A DNA stretch of 64,000 nucleotides from an uncultured Actinomycetes bacterium (GCA_937926105.1 CALANS010000139.1:55654-119653); one strand, 5' to 3'; shown: positions 51,735 through 60,698, counted from the stretch's first letter. Numbers and translations are program-made. Notes: a model not told the origin generated them from the sequence alone.

Positions 51735-53465
51735 TCACTGCCGTCTGACGGTGGCCAGCAGGTCGGGGAGGTGGAAGTGGTTGTTGCGGCGGGGTTTCTG
51801 GCTCAGGTCGATGTGCGCGGGTGGAATGAACCATGGTCGGCCACCGTCGGAGTCCTGCTCGATCCGCCAGCCGCTGTGGTGGATGAGCACGTGGTGGCGT
51901 CGGCACAGCAGGACGCCGTTGGTGATGTCGGTCGTCCCGCCGTGGGACCACCACATGATGTGGTGTGCCTCGCACCAGCCCGGCGGGGCGTCGCAGCCCG
52001 GGAAGGCGCAGCCCTTGTCCCGGGTGGTGATCGCACGGCGCTGCTCTGCGGTGAATAGCCGGATCGCTCGGCCCTGCGCCAGCACGGCGCCGCCTGGGCC
52101 GAGGACCTGCGGGATGAGCGCCGCGTCGCACGCGAGTAGCCGGGCCAGCGCCACTGTTTGCACGCCCGTGTAGTCCGACCAGGCGTAGCCGGCGAACCGG
52201 GCGGTGTGGGCGCCACCCGCGGCGGGTGTGTCCCAGCCACCGTCGGGTGCCCAGTCCTCGGGGATCGTCCAGTCGTCGGGGAAGGTCGCATCGCCGCCGG
52301 TGCTGGACGTATCGGTGCTGGCGGTGATGCCGGTGCCGGTGTTGGTCGTGCCTGCGCTGGACGTGCAGGTGTTGGTGGTGGTGCCGGTGTTGGTCGTGCC
52401 GGTGCTGGACGTGCTGGCGCAGGCGCCTGTGCTGGCAGTGCCGATCAGGTCGTCAATGCCGATGGTGACCACGACCTGCGGGCGCACACCGCCGTCCCGG
52501 GGCCCTGCCCCGGAGCGCAGGTGCCGGTGCAGGACCTCGCCCAAGGCCTGCTCCCGTCGCAACGCAGCCGGGCGGGGGTCGGGGGTGTCCTCATCAACCG
52601 GACGCGGCGCGGACAGTGCTTCGATGGCAACGCGGAGTTGTTCGGCGGTGAGCGGGGATAGCAGCCCGCGCAGTGGGGTGAGCCCGTCCTGCCGCCGTTG
52701 CCCGAGGTGCAGCTCGGCGCGGTCCTCGGGGGGTTTGCCGGACAGTGCCCCGTCCGGGTCCACGATGTTGGCAATCTCCTCGGCGACCTGCCGCAGCCCG
52801 TTCTCATCCCGCCAGGTGGCCTCGTCCAGCAGGGTGTCCCGACACAACCCGCGGGTACCGTCGTCGACCGCGGCGGGGATCTTGTCCCAGCAGCGGGTGA
52901 TGACCTTCGCGTGCCCCGCCGAAATCACCCCCGAGTCGATCGCCGCCAACAACTCGGGCAGGCCCGGGGCAACGGTGTCACCGGTGATGGTTTCCGCCGG
53001 CAGGCTCACGGCCGCGGCCCCGACCCGCGCGCGGGCGTCGGAGATGGTGATGTTCAGCGCCTGGTGCAGCAGGTGGGCCGCGGATGGGGCGTCCAGCATG
53101 TCGGCGACGCCACGTTCGTACAGCTCCCCGGCCAGGCGGACCTGCACCCCAAATCCGGCGCGCAGCGTGGTCTCCACCTGCTGGATCAACTCCAGCAGAT
53201 CCGCTTGCCCGACCGACCACAGCTGCAAACCCCGCAGATCACCGATCGCGTCCCGGATCGACGCCAGCCCCTTCGTCGCCCGCTGCATGGTCTGCGATGC
53301 CTGCAACCCCGCCGCCGCAGCGGTGGCTGCGTTGCCGGTGCAATTCGAATCGTGAGGCGGGCCCGGGATCTGGCCGCACCGGCCGGCGTGCACCGGGCTG
53401 AACGCACCATCCGGCGTGGCTGCGCGGTGTTCCTCATCGCTCGGCTGCCCCCTCGACGCGTCCAT
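51735..53465 (-). CDS. DUF222/HNH endonuclease-domain protein
   Basis: Member of the actinobacterial 13E12-repeat family, 576 residues. DUF222 spans roughly residues 70-330 (LLELIQQVETTLRAGFGVQV to the conserved 'SAGHAKVITRCWDKIP'). The HNH domain is near the C-terminus: 'GCAFPGCDAPPGWCEAHHIM' and 'GVLLCRRHHVLIH' supply C-x4-C, HH and the second zinc half. Between them is a Thr/Ser/Gly-rich linker of about 50 residues made of tandem DNA repeats (52300-52440). Start ATG 53465 lies seven bases after TACAGT, a leaderless geometry. The family's role is unresolved. Confidence 0.88.
   Translation of the reverse strand: MDASRGQPSDEEHRAATPDGAFSPVHAGRCGQIPGPPHDSNCTGNAATAAAAGLQASQTMQRATKGLASIRDAIGDLRGLQLWSVGQADLLELIQQVETTLRAGFGVQVRLAGELYERGVADMLDAPSAAHLLHQALNITISDARARVGAAAVSLPAETITGDTVAPGLPELLAAIDSGVISAGHAKVITRCWDKIPAAVDDGTRGLCRDTLLDEATWRDENGLRQVAEEIANIVDPDGALSGKPPEDRAELHLGQRRQDGLTPLRGLLSPLTAEQLRVAIEALSAPRPVDEDTPDPRPAALRREQALGEVLHRHLRSGAGPRDGGVRPQVVVTIGIDDLIGTASTGACASTSSTGTTNTGTTTNTCTSSAGTTNTGTGITASTDTSSTGGDATFPDDWTIPEDWAPDGGWDTPAAGGAHTARFAGYAWSDYTGVQTVALARLLACDAALIPQVLGPGGAVLAQGRAIRLFTAEQRRAITTRDKGCAFPGCDAPPGWCEAHHIMWWSHGGTTDITNGVLLCRRHHVLIHHSGWRIEQDSDGGRPWFIPPAHIDLSQKPRRNNHFHLPDLLATVRRQ
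52300..52440. repeat. Tandem repeats coding for the DUF222-HNH linker
   Basis: Interleaved copies of GTGCTGGACGT, GTGTTGGTCGTGCC and GTGCCGGTG units repeat about six times on the plus strand. On the minus strand they encode TNTGT/STSSTG-type peptides. Copy number could vary without frame loss in steps of three bases. Confidence 0.55.
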
Positions 53466-53472
53466 ACCCCGG

Positions 53473-53478
53473 ACTGTA
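53473..53478 (-). promoter_or_regulatory. -10 hexamer of a leaderless promoter (DUF222 gene)
   Basis: On the minus strand TACAGT lies seven bases before ATG 53465. Further upstream, about 45-50 bases near 53416 and 53562 resemble each other (GGCGTGGCTGCGCGGTGTTC versus GACGTGGCTACGCGGTGTTC), a decayed direct duplication covering the gene's 5' end. Confidence 0.45.
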
Positions 53479-53710
53479 CGAGGGGGGTCCGACAGTGCAT
53501 CGGCATCGATGAGACCACCGTCCCTCGGATTGACGAAACACGCTGTGGCACAAGGGTTCGACGTGGCTACGCGGTGTTCGTCACCGTTCGTATGCCGCCC
53601 CGACCTTCCCGTACGCGCGACCGTGCCAGGAAGGTCGGGCACTCAGCCGACCCAGCGAAACTCGTCCTCAATGCCTACGATCGGCGGGTGCGCGTAAGCG
53701 GTGGTCCGCG

Positions 53711-54631
53711 GTGACGCCGCCGATGTCCGCGGCCTGGCAGGACGAGCTCCGGCGGGAAGCCATGGCGTGGCTGACCATCCGCACCAACGACGGTGTCGAG
53801 TCCCTCACCGGCGAAGAGTTGTTGGACTTCGAGTTCCGCGGTGAGCGATTCCGGTTGATGGATGCGCAAGCCGGAATTCGCAAGCCCGCAGGATGGAGCG
53901 CCGCCCTGTCGATCCGAACGGTGTACCGGCCCGAGGGACGACAGCGTCCTTATGAGGATCAGCTCGGCACCGACGGGCTGGTGCGGTACAAGTGGCGCGG
54001 GCTCGACCCGGTCCAGGCGGATAACCGCGCACTGCGCGCGGCCATGCAGCAACAAGTGCCGCTGATATGGTTCTTTGGCGTTGGAAGCGCGCGATACAAG
54101 CCGATCTTCCCGGTGTACCTGCTCTGGGAGGAACTCGACAGTCACCAGTTCGTAGTAGACCCCGATGTCGCTCGGACGTTGATACCGCAGGGCAGTCGGC
54201 TGGAGGACAATCTCAAGCGCTACGTCATGCGCGAGGTGAAGCAGCGCGTGCACCAACCAGTCTTCCGCGCCACGGTGCTGCGCGCCTACGGGAACCAATG
54301 CACGGTCTGCTCGCTCCGGCACCCGGAACTCCTCGATGCGGCGCACATCGTTCCTGACCGCGAGGACCAGGGCATCACCGCAGTGCGCAACGGGCTGGCC
54401 ATGTGCAAGATCCACCACGCCGCCTTCGATGCGCACATCCTAGGCATCCGGCCCGACCGGGTCGTGCAGATCCGCAGCGACCTGCTCACCGAGATCGACG
54501 GGCCGATGCTCCGGCACGGTCTGCAGGACTGCCACGGCCAGCCGCTGCGCGTCATACCCTCTGCCCGGGCGGAACGACCGGATCCCGACCTGCTGGAAGC
54601 CACCTATGTCCGGTTTCTGGCCGCCGGATAG
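53711..54631 (+). CDS. HNH endonuclease with N-terminal recognition-like domain
   Basis: Protein of 306 residues. Residues 1-165 form a conserved domain (FRLMDAQAGIRKPAGWSAAL, 'PLIWFFGVGSARYKPIFPVY') of a type often found in front of HNH nucleases. The nuclease core near residues 195-245 reads CTVCSLRHPELLDAAHIVPD then NGLAMCKIHHAAFD. I know this architecture as common in actinobacteria and suspect a modification-dependent restriction enzyme, but the sequence itself does not prove it. GTG 53711 is used; ATG 53723 is an alternative. Divergent from the DUF222/HNH gene. Confidence 0.82.
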   Translation: MTPPMSAAWQDELRREAMAWLTIRTNDGVESLTGEELLDFEFRGERFRLMDAQAGIRKPAGWSAALSIRTVYRPEGRQRPYEDQLGTDGLVRYKWRGLDPVQADNRALRAAMQQQVPLIWFFGVGSARYKPIFPVYLLWEELDSHQFVVDPDVARTLIPQGSRLEDNLKRYVMREVKQRVHQPVFRATVLRAYGNQCTVCSLRHPELLDAAHIVPDREDQGITAVRNGLAMCKIHHAAFDAHILGIRPDRVVQIRSDLLTEIDGPMLRHGLQDCHGQPLRVIPSARAERPDPDLLEATYVRFLAAG

Positions 54632-54685
54632 TGCTGCCAGGAACGGGATGTCGCCTCCCGAGCGCTACGGCGAACACCGATAAGG

Positions 54686-54691
54686 CACACT
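54686..54691 (+). promoter_or_regulatory. -10 hexamer of a leaderless promoter (CMD gene)
   Basis: CACACT lies seven bases before ATG 54699 without a Shine-Dalgarno sequence. Confidence 0.45.
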
Positions 54692-54698
54692 CCCTGTC

Positions 54699-55286
54699 AT
54701 GCAAGGACGCCGCCGCACCGGCCGCCTACCCTGGCCCATCCGGGACGAATTGGGCGCCGATGCACGAAGGGTCTACGACCGCATCGTGGACGGGCCCCGT
54801 GCTGCCCTGACCGGCCCCAGTGCCGTGGTCGATGGCGACGGTCGGCTGCTCGGACCGTTCAACGCGATGCTCGCCAGTCCCGCCGTCGGCGACGCACTGC
54901 AACAGCTGGGCGCCGCGATCAGATATGGCACCTCGCTGCCCGACCGGCTGCGCGAACTGGCCATCCTTACGGTGGCGGCCCATCGCGACAGCGACTTCGA
55001 GCGCCACGCCCATACCGAGCCCGCCCGCACCGCCGGCCTGACCGACCAGGACCTGGCGGCCATTCTGACCGGCGGCGAGACCCTGGCCGGGCCGGACGCC
55101 GTGGTCCACCGGGCTGTCATCGCGCTGCTCACCGATCGCGACTTGAACGACCAGACCCTCGCTGCTGTCGAAGACCTGCTGGGAACGACCGGAACGGTGG
55201 AGCTCGTCACACTGGTCGGCTACTACGACCTGCTCGCGCTCAGCCTGCGCACCTTCCGGGTGCCGACTCCCCGCGTTGCGGACTGA
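54699..55286 (+). CDS. Carboxymuconolactone decarboxylase-family protein
   Basis: Protein of 195 residues. The CMD-type helix 'LPDRLRELAILTVAAHRDSD' followed by 'FERHAHTEPARTAGLTDQDL' matches the family, which includes AhpD-like peroxidases and decarboxylases. The usual AhpD CxxC is replaced by histidine/aspartate-containing sequence, so a peroxidase role is unlikely. Downstream thioesterase and acetyltransferase genes follow at short intervals in the same direction. Reaction unknown. Confidence 0.85.
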   Translation: MQGRRRTGRLPWPIRDELGADARRVYDRIVDGPRAALTGPSAVVDGDGRLLGPFNAMLASPAVGDALQQLGAAIRYGTSLPDRLRELAILTVAAHRDSDFERHAHTEPARTAGLTDQDLAAILTGGETLAGPDAVVHRAVIALLTDRDLNDQTLAAVEDLLGTTGTVELVTLVGYYDLLALSLRTFRVPTPRVAD

Positions 55287-55315
55287 CCGGCGAGCATCCG
55301 GCGACAGGGACCTGG

Positions 55316-55321
55316 CACCCT
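55316..55321 (+). promoter_or_regulatory. -10 hexamer of a leaderless promoter (thioesterase gene)
   Basis: CACCCT lies six bases before GTG 55328, resembling the other leaderless starts in the window. Confidence 0.35.
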
Positions 55322-55327
55322 GGACGG

Positions 55328-55759
55328 GTGCGCCCCGACAATCCCGTCACCGCCCCGCCCTTCACTCTTGCCGACGCGCGCCGGCTGGTCGACGACCAGC
55401 CGTTCTGCCGCTGGTGGGGGCTGGGCGTGTCCGAGATCGGTGACGGCAGCGCCACCGTCACCCTCCCTGCAGCGCCGCACCTGCTGCGCCCCGGCGGGGT
55501 CCTGCACGGCTCCAGCTACGAAGTCGTCGCCGACGTGGCGATGTGGCTGGCCATCATGTCGCGGGCCGGGGAGGAGCCGATGGCAGTGACGATCGAAATG
55601 AAAACCAGCTTCCTGCGGGGGACCGCCAGCAACATCACCGGCACCGCGCGGCTGCTGCGGCTGGGACGTCGCGTCGCGTTCGGCGAGGCGAAAGTGCTTG
55701 ACGACGCTGGCACCCTGGTGGCACACAGCACCCTGAGCTACCTCCGTCCCGCCGGCTGA
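55328..55759 (+). CDS. PaaI-type hotdog-fold thioesterase
   Basis: Acyl-CoA thioesterase-like protein of 143 residues. 'PAAPHLLRPGGVLHGSSYEV' followed by 'ADVAMWLAIMSRAG' is the hotdog central helix region with the GGVLHG catalytic turn of PaaI-type enzymes. 'AVTIEMKTSFLRGTASNITG' is the following strand pair. It sits 41 bases after the CMD gene and 35 before the acetyltransferase. Acyl substrate not evident. Confidence 0.88.
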   Translation: MRPDNPVTAPPFTLADARRLVDDQPFCRWWGLGVSEIGDGSATVTLPAAPHLLRPGGVLHGSSYEVVADVAMWLAIMSRAGEEPMAVTIEMKTSFLRGTASNITGTARLLRLGRRVAFGEAKVLDDAGTLVAHSTLSYLRPAG

Positions 55760-55794
55760 CCCGGTGTGGGTCGGGCCGACCCTGCGAGGCGACC

Positions 55795-56820
55795 GTGACG
55801 AATGCCCACGCCACCGAGGTAGAGGTAACGGACGGGTTGCGCTGGTCGGCGCTGGACGCCGGGTGCACGGGAGCCTGGTCGGAGCTGACCAATCTGCTGG
55901 CCGTCGTGGAGCGGACCGAAGAGTTCTACTCCGCCGAGGACCTGGCCGAAGAACTCGCCGAACCCGGATTCGACCCTGCCGCGGACAGCTGGGCGGTGTG
56001 GGATGGCGCGGCGCTGGTGGCCTTCGGTCAGCTCCGGCTGGCCGATGAGCTGCTGGAGGGCCGTTGGTGCCAGCTGTATCTCGACGGCGGGGTGCATCCC
56101 GACTGGCGGGGGCGCGGTATCGGCAGGCGGTTGATGGATCGGATGGAGCGGCGGGCACGGGAACTCGCGGCCGCTCGGCATCCGGGGGCGCCGATTCGGA
56201 TGCGAGCGTCGGGCCGGTTGGACGGCGACCCGGTCCGGCCGTTACTGGCGCGTCGCGGCTACCGGATCGCGCGGTATTTCACCGACATGGAGCGGGCGCT
56301 GCCCGGCGCGCCGCTCGGTCCGGTCGACGCGCGGGTGCGCCGCTACACCGAGTCGCTCGAAGAACGCGTGCGGCTCGCGCACAACGATGCGTTCGCCACC
56401 CACTGGGGTTCCACCGCGCAGACGCCGCAGGCATGGCGAGACCGGTTGGGATCACGCGCATTTCGGCCGCATGCGTCGGTGGTGTGGTTGGCGGGCGGCG
56501 GTGCCGGAGACGACGATAGCGAGCCTGGCGGTGACGGGGGCGAGGTGCTCGCCTACGTACTGGCCTATCAGTGGGTGGACGGTGAGCTGTACATCGGCCA
56601 GGTCGGCACCCGGCAGCGCGCCCGTGGCCGGGGGCTGGCGCGCGCGTGCCTGGTCGGATCCCTGCACGCGGCCATCGCCTCGGGGCGTTACCGGAAGGTC
56701 GAGTTGTCGGTGGACTCGGAGAATCCGACCGGCGCCGGGGCGCTGTACGAGTCCGTCGGGTTCGTCGCGTCGCGAGCGGTGGCCAGCTACGTCCGCGACG
56801 AGGATTCGCCCGCCATCTGA
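55795..56820 (+). CDS. Two-domain GNAT acetyltransferase
   Basis: Protein of 341 residues with two tandem GNAT domains. The first has the acetyl-CoA loop 'HPDWRGRGIGRRLMDRMERR' (residues about 100-120); the second has 'VGTRQRARGRGLARACLVGS' and 'DSENPTGAGALYESVGFVAS' (about 270-330). Tandem GNAT proteins include mycothiol synthase MshD, but I see no MshD-specific feature and do not assign it. The GTG start at 55795 lies 35 bases after the thioesterase gene. Confidence 0.82.
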   Translation: MTNAHATEVEVTDGLRWSALDAGCTGAWSELTNLLAVVERTEEFYSAEDLAEELAEPGFDPAADSWAVWDGAALVAFGQLRLADELLEGRWCQLYLDGGVHPDWRGRGIGRRLMDRMERRARELAAARHPGAPIRMRASGRLDGDPVRPLLARRGYRIARYFTDMERALPGAPLGPVDARVRRYTESLEERVRLAHNDAFATHWGSTAQTPQAWRDRLGSRAFRPHASVVWLAGGGAGDDDSEPGGDGGEVLAYVLAYQWVDGELYIGQVGTRQRARGRGLARACLVGSLHAAIASGRYRKVELSVDSENPTGAGALYESVGFVASRAVASYVRDEDSPAI

Positions 56821-56850
56821 GCGGCGCCCGCACCCCCCGCACCCCCCGCA

Positions 56851-56972
56851 CCGGCATGGATCAACATCGCTCGCGGGCATGATCGTGGCCGATTTGTGAC
56901 GGGAGTGTCTGGTGGGACGAAGCTCATGCATGCGGGGCATGTTGATCCATGCCGGGGCACGTTGATCCATGC
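56851..56972. repeat. MITE-like element with 17-bp perfect inverted repeats
   Basis: CCGGCATGGATCAACAT (56851-56867) and its exact reverse complement (56939-56955) bracket 71 bases in the gap before the S9 peptidase. A further partial copy, GTTGATCCATGC, follows at 56961-56972. The interior carries no gene. A short non-autonomous inverted-repeat element is the likeliest reading; a regulatory loop is an alternative. Confidence 0.55.
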
Positions 56973-56997
56973 GGGGGCGGTGGGCGAGGATCGAGCG

Positions 56998-59247
56998 GTG
57001 ACCGATCCCGACACCAGCACTCCCTCCGACTCCGCGTCGACCCCGTCGAGCTCGGGGCCGGATTCCTTTCCCCGGCTGTCCGCGCGCACGCTGCGCTTCA
57101 CGCTGGGTGAGCCGCGGACCATCGCCGTGACCACGGACGGTGCCCGGGTGCTGTTCGTCCGGACGGCATCCGGCACCGACCGGTCCGGAGCGCTGTGGTC
57201 CTTCGAGGTGTCCTCGGGCACCGAGCGGCTGCTGGCCGACCCCGCGGATCTGCTCGGGGATGCGGGGGAGGACCTGTCGCCGCAGGAGCGCGCGCGCCGC
57301 GAGCGTTCCCGAGAGTCCGGCGCCGGCATCGTGGGCTACACCGTCGACGAGGCCGGCCAGACCGCCGCGTTCGCGCTGTCCGGCGGTCTGTGGGTATGCG
57401 ATGTCGCCGGCGCACGGTCGTGGCAGCTCCCCACCGCGGGGCCGGTGATCGACCCGCGCATCGACCCCACCGGGCGCCGGATCGCGTACGTCACGAACGG
57501 TTCGCTGCAGGTGACGGAGCTTGACGGCTCCGGTGACCGCGCACTCGCCGAGCCGGACGGCAGCGAGATCGTGTGGGGCCAGGCGGAATTCGTCGCAGCG
57601 GAAGAGATGGACCGGTATCGCGGATTCTGGTGGGCGCCGGACGGTGAGTCGCTGCTGGTCGAGCGCTACGACAACTCGCCGGTCGGCGTGTGGTACCTGG
57701 CCGACCCCGCCAACCCGGAGCGTGAGCCGGTGGCGCATCGCTATCCCGCCGCCGGGACCGCCGATGCCGAGGTACAGCTCTGGCACCTGACGATGGACGG
57801 CACCAGGTCTCGGATCGACTGGGACGCCGAGGCCTTGCCGTACCTGACCCGGGTGTCCTGGACGGACGCGGGTGCGGTGATCCAGGTGATGAGCCGGGAC
57901 CAGCGGCGCTGCCAGATCCTGCGCCTCGACCTGGACGGGGCCGGTATGCCCGCGACGGCGGGTGCCCGCGGAGCGGTGACGACGCTGCTGGCGGAGACCG
58001 TCGAGCCGGTGTGGATCGACCTGGTCGTCGGGGTGCCCACGCTGGCCCCGGACGGGCGGCTCCTCACCTGCGTGAACGACGACTCCGGCGGTGCGTCGAC
58101 CCGGCGGCTGGCCGTGAACGGGGTGCCGGTCAGCCCCGTCGGGGTGCAGATCGGGCAGGTGCTGTCCGTCGACGATCGCGGGGTGCTCGCAACCGTCACC
58201 ACCGATCCCGTCGAACAGCGGCTGGCCAGGATCGACCTGGACGGCGGGATCGACTACCTGTCAACGGGTTCGGGCGTTCATACCGGTGCGGCCGGGGGCG
58301 ATACGGTGGCGGTGGTCGGTGCCGGCCTGGAGGTCGAGGGAACGACGGTGACGATCCGTGCCGGCGGACGCCAGATCGGAACGCTGCAGCGCACCGCTGC
58401 CAGCCCCGGGTTTGCCCCGGCGGTGACGATGCTGACGGTGGGGGAGCGGGAGCTGCGGGCCGCGGTGCTGTTCCCGCGTGCGCACCGGCCGGGCTCTGTC
58501 AGGCTGCCGGTGGTGATGGCGCCGTACGGCGGGCCGCACGCCCAATTGGTACGCGCCAGCTCCCGGATGTTCCTGCAGGCACAGTGGTTGGCCGACCAGG
58601 GATTCGCGGTGGTCGTCGCCGACGGGCGAGGCACCCCGGGCCGGGGGCCGGCGTGGGAGCGCGCCGTCCGGGACGAACTCGCCGCGGTAACGCTGGCCGA
58701 CCAGGTGGACGCGCTGGCCGGCGTCGCCGAGCGGTATCCCGATGACGTGGACACCGGCCGGGTCGGCATCATGGGGTGGTCCTACGGCGGTTACCTGTCG
58801 GCGCTGGCGGTGCTGGAGCGACCCGACGTGTTCCACGCCGCGGTCGCCGGAGCACCCGTCACCGACTGGACGCTCTACGACACCTTCTACACCGAACGGT
58901 ATCTCGGCCATCCCGCCGAGCAGCCGGAGGTGTACGCGCGCAATTCGCTGATCGAGCGGGCGCCGCGGCTGACCCGGCCGCTGCTGATCATTCACGGCCT
59001 GGTGGACGACAACGTGGTGGTGGCGCACACCCTGCGGCTGTCCGGGGCGCTGCTGGCCACCGGGCGGGCGCACCAGGTGTTGCCGCTGACCGGCGTGACC
59101 CACATGGCGTCGGCCGAGGACGTCGCCGAGAACCTGCTGCTGGCCCAGGTGAACTTCCTGCGTTCGGCGCTGCAGACCCCGTCGCCTGACGCGCGGTGGG
59201 TCCCGGGCGGCGCTGTGGCGCCCAACCTGGGCTCAAAGGCCGGGTGA
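56998..59247 (+). CDS. S9 family peptidase (dipeptidyl-peptidase IV type)
   Basis: Serine peptidase of 749 residues that should cleave peptides after proline or alanine near the N-terminus. The N-terminal beta-propeller contains 'VWGQAEFVAAEEMDRYRGFW', whose EE pair corresponds to the glutamates that bind the substrate amino group in DPP-IV. The catalytic triad is S595 (GWSYGGY), D670 or D671 (HGLVDDNV) and H702 (GVTHMAS). No signal peptide is seen, implying a cytoplasmic enzyme. GTG 56998 is preferred over 56896 because GAGGA precedes it and the upstream frame runs through the inverted-repeat element. Confidence 0.92.
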   Translation: MTDPDTSTPSDSASTPSSSGPDSFPRLSARTLRFTLGEPRTIAVTTDGARVLFVRTASGTDRSGALWSFEVSSGTERLLADPADLLGDAGEDLSPQERARRERSRESGAGIVGYTVDEAGQTAAFALSGGLWVCDVAGARSWQLPTAGPVIDPRIDPTGRRIAYVTNGSLQVTELDGSGDRALAEPDGSEIVWGQAEFVAAEEMDRYRGFWWAPDGESLLVERYDNSPVGVWYLADPANPEREPVAHRYPAAGTADAEVQLWHLTMDGTRSRIDWDAEALPYLTRVSWTDAGAVIQVMSRDQRRCQILRLDLDGAGMPATAGARGAVTTLLAETVEPVWIDLVVGVPTLAPDGRLLTCVNDDSGGASTRRLAVNGVPVSPVGVQIGQVLSVDDRGVLATVTTDPVEQRLARIDLDGGIDYLSTGSGVHTGAAGGDTVAVVGAGLEVEGTTVTIRAGGRQIGTLQRTAASPGFAPAVTMLTVGERELRAAVLFPRAHRPGSVRLPVVMAPYGGPHAQLVRASSRMFLQAQWLADQGFAVVVADGRGTPGRGPAWERAVRDELAAVTLADQVDALAGVAERYPDDVDTGRVGIMGWSYGGYLSALAVLERPDVFHAAVAGAPVTDWTLYDTFYTERYLGHPAEQPEVYARNSLIERAPRLTRPLLIIHGLVDDNVVVAHTLRLSGALLATGRAHQVLPLTGVTHMASAEDVAENLLLAQVNFLRSALQTPSPDARWVPGGAVAPNLGSKAG

Positions 59248-59333
59248 CGTCAGGACGCGGCCCAGCGCAGTGCAATGAGTCCCTGTCACGCGCCGGGACC
59301 GTCCGTTGAGACCGGAATCGGGCCGTGGCCCGG

Positions 59334-60593
59334 CTACTCCGGCGGACGCCCGCTGCGTATCGCCAGCGGGATCGAGGCCACCACCAGGGCTCCCGTCACC
59401 GCCAACGCGGCGGGCACCGACATCAGCGTGGTGAGCCCGCCGACCAGCGCCGCTCCGAGGGCGGTGCCGGTGTCGAAGCCGACGTTCCACACCGAGCTGA
59501 CGGTGGCCGTCTCGCGCTGCCGGGCGCGGGCGAACGCCGCCACCAGGGTGAGGTTCTGCGCGCTGCCATAGCCGGCGCCGAGCACGGCCGCGCCCAGCAC
59601 CGTGACGATCGCGCCGGGGGTGCCATCCAGCATCAGGCCGCCCACCACGATGCCGACTCCCAGCACGGCGACCGCCGACGCGCCCGGCAACAGCTGTCGC
59701 AGGCCGGACCGGTCGGCCAGCAGACCGACCCGCCACCGGGCCAGCGCCCCGGTCGCACCCCAGACCAGGAGCGCGGCGGTGGCCAGGGCGCCGTTCGGCC
59801 GGGCGATGGGCAGGTAGGTGAGGAAGCCGCCGCCGGCCAGGATGACCACCAACAGCACCAGTGACGGTCCCACGGCCGCCCGCCCCGCGGCTCGCCGGGC
59901 GCGCCGCGCCGCGTCCGCGGGATCGGCCGTGCTCGCGGGAGTGCCGGTAGTTGCTGCCTCCGCCAGGTCCGCGCCGGGCACCGCCGCCTCCGGGTCGCTG
60001 CGCACCGCGCGGGCCAGCGCCGGCACCGCAAGCAGGCTCAGCAGCGGTGCCGCGCCGAGGATCGCCACCGGCGCGAAGGTTCCCGCCGCGACCAGCGCCA
60101 CCCCGCCCGGCACCGCTAGCAGGTTGGGCACCGCGATCGCCAGCCCGTAGATGCCGATGGCCTCACCTCGGCGCGCCACCGGGACGATGCGGGCCGTCAT
60201 GGTCGATCCGAGCACCGTCAGGATGCCGAACCCGATCCCGCGCACGGCGCAGATGCCCAGCACCCAGCCCAGCCCGCCATCCACCAGCAGCAGCAGCGAC
60301 GGAGCGCCCAGCGCGACCAGGCTCGCGGCGAGCACGCTGGGCAATCCAGCGCGCTGCACCAGCCGGGGCACCAGTAGCTGCGTGCCCACCGTGGCCACCA
60401 GCAGCACGGTGGTCACCAGCCCGGCCAGCGCCTCCGGGGTGCCGCGACCGGCCAGCCAGGCGGGCAGCGCCGACATGGTGACGAAGAACCCCGTGAAGCC
60501 GCCCAACGTGTACCCGACCAGCAGCAGCATCGCCGGTAGCCGCCACAGCGATACCGGGCCGGACGGAGGCTCCGGTGCCGAACGGGCACGCAT
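59334..60593 (-). CDS. MFS transporter
   Basis: Membrane transporter of 419 residues, 12 helices. 'LLLVGYTLGGFTGFFVTMSA' starts helix 1 and 'GSTMTARIVPVARRGEAIGI' is the conserved loop of drug/sugar exporters of the YfcJ/AraJ-like group. A polar loop of about 50 residues (PEAAVPGADLAEAATTGTPA) separates the halves. ATG 60593 follows GAGGGAGA. Between promoter and ribosome-binding site the transcript carries about nine CCACCG repeats, and a dyad, ACGGTTACCGT, lies further upstream. Confidence 0.87.
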   Translation of the reverse strand: MRARSAPEPPSGPVSLWRLPAMLLLVGYTLGGFTGFFVTMSALPAWLAGRGTPEALAGLVTTVLLVATVGTQLLVPRLVQRAGLPSVLAASLVALGAPSLLLLVDGGLGWVLGICAVRGIGFGILTVLGSTMTARIVPVARRGEAIGIYGLAIAVPNLLAVPGGVALVAAGTFAPVAILGAAPLLSLLAVPALARAVRSDPEAAVPGADLAEAATTGTPASTADPADAARRARRAAGRAAVGPSLVLLVVILAGGGFLTYLPIARPNGALATAALLVWGATGALARWRVGLLADRSGLRQLLPGASAVAVLGVGIVVGGLMLDGTPGAIVTVLGAAVLGAGYGSAQNLTLVAAFARARQRETATVSSVWNVGFDTGTALGAALVGGLTTLMSVPAALAVTGALVVASIPLAIRSGRPPE

Positions 60594-60609
60594 GGTGGTG
60601 GTCTCCCTC

Positions 60610-60670
<61 letters not shown>

Positions 60671-60698
60671 ATGGCGGTGGTGACGGTGGTGCCGTGTG

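Noticed and set aside
52698..53714. Plus-strand frame with two similar RGxAVF segments
   Set aside because: It is antisense to the DUF222 gene; the similarity reflects a decayed DNA duplication at the 5' end of that gene.
55795..56820. Assigning the tandem GNAT protein as mycothiol synthase MshD
   Set aside because: Only the general two-GNAT layout matches; no specific motif or mycothiol gene context was seen.
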